Source: Clostridia bacterium
Lineage (GTDB): Bacteria; Bacillota_A; Clostridia; Christensenellales; Aristaeellaceae
Assembly (NCBI GenBank): GCA_025997215.1
Contig: BNUH01000021.1
Location: forward strand, 1-43,713
DNA: 43,713 nucleotides
Direction of reading: 5' to 3'
Each line of letters starts with the position of its first letter. Positions within the stretch are counted from its first letter, which is position 1. A program made the position numbers and the translations under genes. Of this stretch, positions 34,391-41,196 are shown piece by piece. The notes under the pieces are model-generated. The model did not search any database and was not told the DNA's origin. It saw nothing but the letters and a program-made list of their open reading frames with translations.

Positions 34391-36685
34391 TCATCTCCTA
34401 ATATACCGCGCACTGGCATACCCCGTCAGATCCCCAAACACAACGTACAACCAATCGCTGGATTCTATCGTTTCATAACACTCGACGGCGGTTCCCGTTG
34501 AAATCTGCCCCAGGTACTGACCATCGACACTGGCGCTCGCACGGACATTCAACGGATTACCGCTAGTCGATACAACGCCTTGGTGTTTGGTATCGACGAT
34601 TACGCCAGACGGAAGCAAGGCGTTATCGACAATATTTACAACCGCTAACGCCTCGCTACCGCCCTTCACAGACTTACCCTTTGCGATAGATATCGCGCTA
34701 TTTATAACGTCCACATAAGTAGCAACAGCCTTGCTGTTGCGCAGATGCACCTTGTCCGTTGTCAGCCAATCCAGATGCCCATCGACCACCTTCGCCCAGT
34801 CCGCGATCGTGACGAACGGGTACATGCCGTCTATGGAACGCAAATAAGCCGTCGTCCTGAATGAAGCCCACGTCTTAGTCCAACGTCCATCATATGGTGT
34901 AACAAATATAAGTCTATGACCATCCGGCAGCATATTGATCATATCGGTTATCATGTCCTCAAAGAATCGGGTGCCGTTCGTGCCCAGCGCAACCACGACG
35001 CAGTCGCTAAGCCGGCCTTTTTGAATGTAATCCTTTAGCAGGTCAGGCCCTTCGAGTAGGTTGCGCGAACCTTTGGCATCCACCCGCAGGTTGTTGATGC
35101 CGTCCTCCAGGGCCGACTTCGCGCCGAGGGTGACTGAATCGCCCAGCATTACAATGGATCCTAACGGTATGGGCGTTGGGATCGCCGTTGGCGTTGGAAG
35201 CGGCGTCGGGGGAAGGATCGGCGTTGCGGTTGGTTCGGCGGTGATCGCTGGGGTGAATTCGAGGCGGGCTGTGGGAATCGGTGTGGGTATCGGCGTCGGA
35301 GTCAATGTTGGAATAGGCGTTGAATCCAGTGTAGGCAATGGCTGCATAATAGTAACAGCAGACGCGTTCGCTGCGGCATGCCGCTGGGCAAACCTCGCCA
35401 GGTTTCGTATGTCGCCTGACAGATACTCATTCGCGAATCGTTTGCTCATTGGGCTGACCGCTGGCGCGCCGCCGATCGCAACGACGCACAGCACAGCGCA
35501 GAGCGCCAGTATCGCTGTGGAAAACACCCCGCCGAACCTCCGCCGCTTTCTCCTCCCGCTGACCATCGGCTCGAGCACAAAAATGCACAACACCGAAACG
35601 CCTAACGTTATAACAATAACACCCGCCGCGATGATCAACCGCGCCGTTTCATTAGATATTGAACTCAATACCCCAAACCAAGTCGCCGGATGATTATTTA
35701 TTATAATAAATATAGGCCAATGCAGCAAAAAGACATAGTATGATATATCGGAAAAGAATGTTAGTGCCCGAGGCTCAATACTTTGAGGGAATGCGTCGTG
35801 TAAGATTCTAGCGCTGATTATGAGCAAAACGGTTAACACCGAGGCCGCCACAAAGCCCCATCGATACACTGCCGCGCTGGAGTAAGCGAGCACACGCGAC
35901 AAACCGACTAACGCAAAAGCAGCCGCCACTGCGCCGATCACCCCGATCGGCCTGCCCGCGCCCGTTGCGAACCGCCTGAACCGTTTGGTGAAATTCACAC
36001 CCAGCGCGCAAGCGGCCGCCGATCCAATGAAAAATGGATACGCGTGGCTGTGCGTGGCGTAATAAGCGGCGGCGGGATCCATCTCCGGCCGGAACATGCG
36101 TTGCATCATTAAGTATGAAACCACCGCGAACGCGACGCTCACACATGCCGTTAGGCGTCTCATCGATTTGACTGTGTTCACCTGCCGCTTAGCAATCGCG
36201 GCCAGCGCCGCCAGCACCGCGCCCCAGACCAGGTAGAGCTGCATCTCGACGGCCAGCGACCATGTGTGCACGTAAAGCCTGGGGAACATGGTCTCCTCGT
36301 ACGATCCGCCTCTTATTATTTCATAATAATTCCGCACAAACGAGAACGTCGCGGACAACCGTCTGCCCAGCTGCACCACAAACTCCGGATCCAGCATCAG
36401 CGCGAACGGCAGTGTAATCAGCACAGCCAGCACCAGCGGCGGCACGATCCGCTTTATCCGCTTGATGTAAAACTGCTGCGCGCTGAAACCTTCATCGCGT
36501 GATGCACGTGAGAATTGCAGGATTGCCAGCGCCGTCACCAAATATCCAGAAAATGTAAATAGTACATCAACGCCAATGAAACCGCCGGGCAAACTGTCAG
36601 GCAATAGATGGTATATCAAAACCAGGCAAATACCCAGCGTTCTTACGGTGGAGAACCACTGAATCCGGTTCTTGTCCGCCTGCAT
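34391..36685 (-). CDS. OatA-like acyltransferase-3 / SGNH hydrolase / SH3 protein
   Basis: 764 residues in three parts. Residues 1-400 are an acyltransferase-3 membrane domain with ~10 helices: YHLLPDSLPGGFIGVDVLFT (His26), the basic FYIKRIKRIVPP loop, and WSLAVEMQLYLVW. A Pro/Thr-rich linker (~450-508, TPIPTPIPT-type repeats) crosses the wall. Residues ~509-670 are an SGNH esterase: GDSVTLGAK with Ser517, GTNG with Asn570, and DKVHL with Asp644 and His647, so the catalytic set is complete. Residues ~690-764 are a bacterial SH3-type domain (NVRASASVDGQYLGQI ... GYASARYIRR). OatA-type proteins O-acetylate peptidoglycan muramic acid and give lysozyme resistance; the SH3 tail is not part of standard OatA and may bind the wall. 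It sits 28 bases after the MORN gene. Confidence 0.88.
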   Translation of the reverse strand: MQADKNRIQWFSTVRTLGICLVLIYHLLPDSLPGGFIGVDVLFTFSGYLVTALAILQFSRASRDEGFSAQQFYIKRIKRIVPPLVLAVLITLPFALMLDPEFVVQLGRRLSATFSFVRNYYEIIRGGSYEETMFPRLYVHTWSLAVEMQLYLVWGAVLAALAAIAKRQVNTVKSMRRLTACVSVAFAVVSYLMMQRMFRPEMDPAAAYYATHSHAYPFFIGSAAACALGVNFTKRFRRFATGAGRPIGVIGAVAAAFALVGLSRVLAYSSAAVYRWGFVAASVLTVLLIISARILHDAFPQSIEPRALTFFSDISYYVFLLHWPIFIIINNHPATWFGVLSSISNETARLIIAAGVIVITLGVSVLCIFVLEPMVSGRRKRRRFGGVFSTAILALCAVLCVVAIGGAPAVSPMSKRFANEYLSGDIRNLARFAQRHAAANASAVTIMQPLPTLDSTPIPTLTPTPIPTPIPTARLEFTPAITAEPTATPILPPTPLPTPTAIPTPIPLGSIVMLGDSVTLGAKSALEDGINNLRVDAKGSRNLLEGPDLLKDYIQKGRLSDCVVVALGTNGTRFFEDMITDMINMLPDGHRLIFVTPYDGRWTKTWASFRTTAYLRSIDGMYPFVTIADWAKVVDGHLDWLTTDKVHLRNSKAVATYVDVINSAISIAKGKSVKGGSEALAVVNIVDNALLPSGVIVDTKHQGVVSTSGNPLNVRASASVDGQYLGQISTGTAVECYETIESSDWLYVVFGDLTGYASARYIRR

Positions 36686-36713
36686 CAGTCCGCACAGACC
36701 TCCATAGCGTTTG

Positions 36714-37040
36714 TTATTCTAATATATATAATTCGCCGTTATCGATAGTCACTTCATGCAGCGTAGCATCGGGGGCCTTATACAACCCCTTGCCCGTCAT
36801 GTGGCCGTCCGTGAAGGTGCCGTAGTACGCAGAGCCATCGTCCAGTTCGATGATACCCGCGCCGGATGGCACGCCGCTTTGCAGGTATCCCGTGAACGCG
36901 ATGCCGTCAAAACCATCCAGCCGCATGGCGTCGATCGGGACAGCCGCGTCCTCGCTGAACGCAAACAGCGCAAGCGCGACGACCACGACCGCCATCGTGA
37001 TGAGAATGAACACACCGTTAAATCTTGGAGAATCATTCAT
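36714..37040 (-). CDS. Small membrane-anchored MORN-repeat protein
   Basis: 108 residues, starting at ATG 37040 (weak AGGGTAAC site); the frame is open further to 37190 but crosses the promoter. One helix, VFILITMAVVVVALALFAF, near residues 10-28 anchors it, with the rest outside. The outer part carries two to three MORN units: FTGYLQSGVPSGAGIIELDD, GSAYYGTFTDGHMTGKGLYK. MORN repeats bind lipids or proteins at membranes. Being co-transcribed with the OatA-like gene suggests a cell-wall role, perhaps a scaffold; the pairing is inference. Confidence 0.75.
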   Translation of the reverse strand: MNDSPRFNGVFILITMAVVVVALALFAFSEDAAVPIDAMRLDGFDGIAFTGYLQSGVPSGAGIIELDDGSAYYGTFTDGHMTGKGLYKAPDATLHEVTIDNGELYILE

Positions 37041-37086
37041 CTTAGTTGTTACCCTATTTATGTAAAATTTGGAAATGATTGTCTGT

Positions 37087-37115
37087 AGTCTAGCACTTCG
37101 CAAACCGAACGTCAA
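37087..37115 (-). promoter_or_regulatory. Promoter of the MORN-OatA operon
   Basis: Minus strand TTGACG (37115-37110), 17-base spacer, TAGACT (37092-37087) with a TGC extension, 46 bases before the start at 37040. Confidence 0.55.
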
Positions 37116-37170
37116 CGCGCGTAAAATATGGTGTTCAACCCCCACCCATAATCTCCCATCCCTCCAACCA

Positions 37171-37200
37171 TTGACAATAACTAACAACATCCGCTATAAT
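37171..37200 (+). promoter_or_regulatory. Strong promoter of the lipoprotein/tubulin-like/actin-like operon
   Basis: Consensus TTGACA (37171-37176), 18-base spacer, consensus TATAAT (37195-37200), 37 bases before ATG 37238. It is the best promoter in the window and diverges from the MORN-OatA promoter. Confidence 0.85.
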
Positions 37201-37237
37201 ACAAGAAGTTTCCAATAGTAATCGCGGAGGCTGTCGA

Positions 37238-38959
37238 ATGGATCAAACGCCGCATGCGCGTTATAATATTATAATGAAGCGTTACCTCGCCGTCCTCGCT
37301 TGCGCGCTCGTGCTGGCGTTGCTGGCTTCCTGCGCCGTGAAGCCGCCCGAGATGGTCTCCGGTTACGTCACGCCCGAACCAACCATGACGCCCGTTGCAA
37401 CGTTAAACCCGATCGCCACGCCGATCGGTTCAACAACGCCGGAACCGACGAACACGCCCGACGATTCGAACGATACTAATGATTCCAACAATTCGGAAGT
37501 GGGGATCGCAGCAGTCTTTGCGCCGAAAACTACGAACCGTGTGGAGATATTCTACCCCGGGATGTCCTCAATGATGGGCTTTGTGGATGCGCCCATCGCC
37601 ACCATCTATGAGAATACGATGGAGGCTATCGCCGCTATCGTCAGCCTGCGCTGGCCCAGCGCCGATATCATGACCTATCGTTACAACCGTGACATCGACA
37701 AGGCGGACATGTTCATGCCGCGCGAACAGATGCTGGCTAGCCTGGTAGAGCCGTCATTCTTCCGCGAAACGGCGATGGATTCACAACCCGCGCGTGTTAA
37801 ACCCGAGGATGGCACGCTCCGTGTGCGCACCGGAGACGCCGAGAAGATGAACGAGCCCATCGCCAGCTTCTACGAGCAGACCGACCGCCTCCTGCCCGAT
37901 GTGTTAAGCGGGGCGGCTGGCACCGTCGTCGCGCTGACGGCCAGCGATCCCGGCGCGCTGACGATCATCGTGTCCGACCTGCACGAGCTGCGCAGCGACG
38001 ACGGCACGCTCATCGCCGCCCTAAGCCAAAAGGCATTCCAGACGGGCCAATCGATCGGCATCCTGGCCGCGCAGAGCGAGTTCGCTGGCTACGTGCCCGA
38101 CATCGGTGCCAACAAGACCGCATTCGTGTGGGGCGCGCCGCCGTCCGGCACGCTGGATTACATCCTGGATTTCACGGATTATAAGGTAGGTATATCCATC
38201 GATCCGCAGACGCGCGTGACAAAGCCCCGCCCGTTCTACGTCATCTGCCTGGGCGATCAATCCGCCGTCACCGAGACGCTGACCACACTGTCGGAGCGTC
38301 TCGCGCGCGAGTTCGCTAACAACCCGACGTTTGTACAGCACACCGCTTTATATGGCAGCGACTACGTGCCCGACGGCTACGCGCTGCAGGAGCACATGCA
38401 ATTCATGGGCGGCCAGGGCGTAACCGCTCTGTCCGACCCGAACGTTCCGGGCGGATTATCCCGCATCGAGTTAAAGACCACAACCGGCCAGCGTTTCCTG
38501 GAATGGACGGTGGATTACCCCGTCAACCCATCCGACCCGCGTTCGGGCCGATTCCAAGCTAGCGACTTTAACTTCGAGGCGCGCGTATCCAACGCCGATC
38601 AAGGGATCTCGCTGCCGGGATTAACCTGGACTGTCGAAGAATCCACGGCCACAACCGTCAGGATTAATCTGCGCCTGGAATGCCCAAACGGTTCGCCGCC
38701 GCGCGGCAACTACACGCTAAGAATAACAGGCAGCCTGGCCGCGCCTACCGACCTGCCGGGCACGGAGTGGATGAGCGATTTCGGCTGGGATCCCGACGGC
38801 GCGGACATGCTGCGCGTCGAGCAGAATCAGCTCCCATTCGACGGCAGCCGCACGCTGTACCTGTCGCGGCTGTTCAACGCGCTGGGCCAGGCTCACCTCG
38901 CGCGCGTTGGGAATACGCCGCTGGGTTCCATCGAGATAGAATTCGTGGTATTCGCATAA
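37238..38959 (+). CDS. Lipoprotein with degenerate vWA-like domain
   Basis: 573 residues. CGGAGG lies seven bases before ATG 37238; ATG 37274 is closer to the signal but has no ribosome site. Signal peptide with lipobox LLASC (Cys32), then a Pro/Thr/Asn/Asp-rich spacer to ~90. RVEIFYPGMSSMMGFV (~101-116) sits where vWA proteins have an Asp-x-Ser-x-Ser metal site; here Pro and Met replace the Asp and first Ser. Further on LTIIVSDLHELRSDDG resembles another vWA strand. The C-terminal ~150 residues look like a beta-sandwich (RIELKTTTGQRFLEWTVDY). It is anchored outside the membrane and is the first gene of an operon with a membrane protein, a tubulin-like and an actin-like protein. The vWA reading is moderate; the lipoprotein call is firm. 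Confidence 0.7.
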   Translation: MDQTPHARYNIIMKRYLAVLACALVLALLASCAVKPPEMVSGYVTPEPTMTPVATLNPIATPIGSTTPEPTNTPDDSNDTNDSNNSEVGIAAVFAPKTTNRVEIFYPGMSSMMGFVDAPIATIYENTMEAIAAIVSLRWPSADIMTYRYNRDIDKADMFMPREQMLASLVEPSFFRETAMDSQPARVKPEDGTLRVRTGDAEKMNEPIASFYEQTDRLLPDVLSGAAGTVVALTASDPGALTIIVSDLHELRSDDGTLIAALSQKAFQTGQSIGILAAQSEFAGYVPDIGANKTAFVWGAPPSGTLDYILDFTDYKVGISIDPQTRVTKPRPFYVICLGDQSAVTETLTTLSERLAREFANNPTFVQHTALYGSDYVPDGYALQEHMQFMGGQGVTALSDPNVPGGLSRIELKTTTGQRFLEWTVDYPVNPSDPRSGRFQASDFNFEARVSNADQGISLPGLTWTVEESTATTVRINLRLECPNGSPPRGNYTLRITGSLAAPTDLPGTEWMSDFGWDPDGADMLRVEQNQLPFDGSRTLYLSRLFNALGQAHLARVGNTPLGSIEIEFVVFA

Positions 38960-39008
38960 CGATCAGCCGTTATTATATTTGGAATGGTCAATATATTATG
39001 GAGGCATA

Positions 39009-39614
39009 ATGAACCGTGGCGTGAACCGATTCCTAGCCACAACGTGGCGTTGGATTCTGATAATCCTGGTCTACCTCGCGCTGGGCGTGCCATTCGTGGG
39101 GCTGGTTTTGCCTGGCGCTGGCGGACGCGCGGTCGAGGTGCCGATGCTGTTTCAAGGCCTGCTCCGTTCCGCTGCCAACAACTATGGGTTTTTCCCAGAC
39201 CATACCTACTTCGAGGCGTGGCGGCAGTACTGCAGTACCTACGCGATGAATTGCCTGTACATCTCGCTGCTGTTGGTCGGCCTGTGGAATTTGATCTACG
39301 CACCCGGGTTGTTGGGCCGGAACCATGAGCGTTCTGCGCTGGCAGTATTCTGGCTGTTCCTGACGGTACACATCATAACGTTGTTAGGTTACGCGTTCAT
39401 GCACTTTACCGTGGACCCGCTGACGTGGGATTGGCTGCTGCGTCAAAGCGGCGACCGCAACATGGTTCTGCTGCTGCCCCAACTGCTGATACTACCGTTT
39501 GGCGTAACACTCAGGCTGCTCTGCCCGTACCGAATCTATCCAATGTTCCCCATCGCCGACCGAATCCGCTCCCCGCTGGGTCTGCGCGTCTACAGCCGAC
39601 GCGGGGCGAGGTAG
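39009..39614 (+). CDS. Four-helix membrane protein of unknown function
   Basis: 201 residues with GGAGG before ATG 39009. Four membrane helices are evident: ILIILVYLALGVPFVGLVL, MNCLYISLLLVGLWNLIY, ALAVFWLFLTVHIITLLGY and LLLPQLLILPFGVTLRLLC. The N-terminus and the C-terminal tail (YSRRGAR) are basic, so both ends should be inside. The ~50-residue loop between helices 1 and 2 (residues ~35-78) is outside and aromatic-rich. I do not recognise a family. It lies between the lipoprotein and the tubulin-like gene (5-base gap), so it could link the outer lipoprotein to the cytoplasmic NTPases. Confidence 0.75.
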   Translation: MNRGVNRFLATTWRWILIILVYLALGVPFVGLVLPGAGGRAVEVPMLFQGLLRSAANNYGFFPDHTYFEAWRQYCSTYAMNCLYISLLLVGLWNLIYAPGLLGRNHERSALAVFWLFLTVHIITLLGYAFMHFTVDPLTWDWLLRQSGDRNMVLLLPQLLILPFGVTLRLLCPYRIYPMFPIADRIRSPLGLRVYSRRGAR

Positions 39615-39619
39615 TTATA

Positions 39620-41110
39620 ATGCCGAATCATTTTCTGGTTTTCCTGGGCGGCACGGGCGCCAAGTGCGCTGAAGCGTTGGTGCAGCTGGCGGCTTCCGGC
39701 GCGGCTGGCGGCACCGACCTCACCTACCACATCCTGACCGTCGACGTGGATGCCACCAATGGCAACCGCAAGCGCGCTCTCGAAGCCATCAACCGTTACC
39801 AACTCCTGCGTGAGCAGTTCCCCGCGTCCGACCGATTTGTCGGAAGTTCGCTGTTTGCGCCTCGAATTATGCATTACGACTGGCACATACAAATGCCGGA
39901 TGTATTCGCGTTCTCGGCGGGTGTGGATTGCCTGAACGCCATGCGAACCCAGAATAACCCCGACGAGCTGGACCTGATGCGCCTACTCTATTCCGACGAT
40001 GAGATGGGCTTCAACTTCGCCCGCGAAGGATTCCACGCGATCCCGGCCATCGGCGCGCCCGTCCTGCAGTACATCCTGCGCGAGGGCCTGGGTATGGAGC
40101 CGCTGGAGGCCTTCGTCAACGTCATGCGCGCGGAGGTCGGCGCTCAATCCCACCTCATCCTGGTCGGATCGATATTCGGCGGCACGGGCGCGTGCGGCGT
40201 GCCCGCTTTGATGCGCTACTTCACGGAGCAGATGCACAACGTCGCGCTGTCGGGACGGCTGCATGTTCACGCGGTATTATTGTTGCCGTACTACCACTTC
40301 GCCGATCCAGGCACCGATGAACCCATGGCCGTTCACGCCCGACGGTTTTATAACAACGCTCGCGGCGCGCTGGCATTCTACCGTGACATGGAGAAGGAGC
40401 TGCGCTACGAGCGGCTATACCTGCTCGGTTCGCCCGTGGATTACAACATGGGGGCGTATCACCCCGGCATGGAGCATCAGCAGAATCCGCCCACGCCCGT
40501 CGAATGGGAGTCCGCGCTGGCTATCGTGCACTGCGTATCCACGCCCATCGAGGCGAATGAGGGCGCGAAGCACTTCATCCACAGTGTCCGAGGCGTAGGC
40601 GGTGCTGGCGTTGGCAGTGCGCCGCAGTCGCTCATCCTGGCCTGGCGGGATTTTTCCCTGCCCATCGCAGGACCGGTCGGGACGATGCTGCGATTCTGCG
40701 CGGCTTACCTGGGCTATTACCGACAATATATCTCCCGGAACCGTCAACGACATTCCGGTGTAAAGCCGTTCATGAAGGAACTCATCCAGCCGTATCTCGA
40801 CCAAATGGAGCACGAAACCCAGGCCTTCCTTGTTCTGGAGGAATTCTGCCAGCGATTCTGGGCCTGGGCGCGTGAATCCATGGATCACGAGATTCTCCAG
40901 CAGGCGTGCTTCACCGAGAAGGTTACGAATACCCAAGGATATCCATACCGCGCGCTGAACCAGCTGGCGCAAGGGGTTTCCGCGCCTCGATGGACGGTCG
41001 TCGAGGACGCGGTATTCGATGGCATTCGGCCGCTGCGCGGGGAGGACGAGCGTGTCGAATACAATGCGGGGTTGTTCGTGCACGGGCTGTATGCACATTG
41101 CGCCCCGTAA
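39620..41110 (+). CDS. Tubulin/FtsZ-like GTPase-fold protein
   Basis: 496 residues from ATG 39620 (GAGG site); the same frame is open from 39425 but that part overlaps the membrane gene. The N-terminus FLVFLGGTGAKCAEALVQL has the first glycine loop of the tubulin fold (Gly10-Gly11-Thr12-Gly13), followed by a strand ending ILTVDVDATN (~38-47), and the signature-like loop LVGSIFGGTGACGVPALMRY with Gly187-Gly188-Thr189-Gly190, corresponding to the GGGTG(T/S)G loop of tubulin and FtsZ. This resembles the 'tubulin-like' family found in some bacteria outside FtsZ (PF13809-type). A region of ~300 residues follows with no FtsZ-like C-tail. Polymerisation and GTP use are inferred from motifs only. No membrane segment. 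Confidence 0.7.
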   Translation: MPNHFLVFLGGTGAKCAEALVQLAASGAAGGTDLTYHILTVDVDATNGNRKRALEAINRYQLLREQFPASDRFVGSSLFAPRIMHYDWHIQMPDVFAFSAGVDCLNAMRTQNNPDELDLMRLLYSDDEMGFNFAREGFHAIPAIGAPVLQYILREGLGMEPLEAFVNVMRAEVGAQSHLILVGSIFGGTGACGVPALMRYFTEQMHNVALSGRLHVHAVLLLPYYHFADPGTDEPMAVHARRFYNNARGALAFYRDMEKELRYERLYLLGSPVDYNMGAYHPGMEHQQNPPTPVEWESALAIVHCVSTPIEANEGAKHFIHSVRGVGGAGVGSAPQSLILAWRDFSLPIAGPVGTMLRFCAAYLGYYRQYISRNRQRHSGVKPFMKELIQPYLDQMEHETQAFLVLEEFCQRFWAWARESMDHEILQQACFTEKVTNTQGYPYRALNQLAQGVSAPRWTVVEDAVFDGIRPLRGEDERVEYNAGLFVHGLYAHCAP

Positions 41111-41196
41111 AGTTGTTGGACGGAGTATAACATAACAATTTACGGTTGTCAATAGGGTTTGAAAATTTTCTTTTGTAAATTTTCCGTGGAGGTCTC

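Noticed and set aside
35160..35345. Repetitive GGCGTTGG-type DNA
   Set aside because: It simply encodes the Pro/Thr linker of the OatA-like protein.
39425..39619. N-terminal extension of the tubulin-like protein
   Set aside because: Overlaps the membrane-protein gene, is low-complexity, and the GAGG site plus glycine-loop N-terminus favour ATG 39620.
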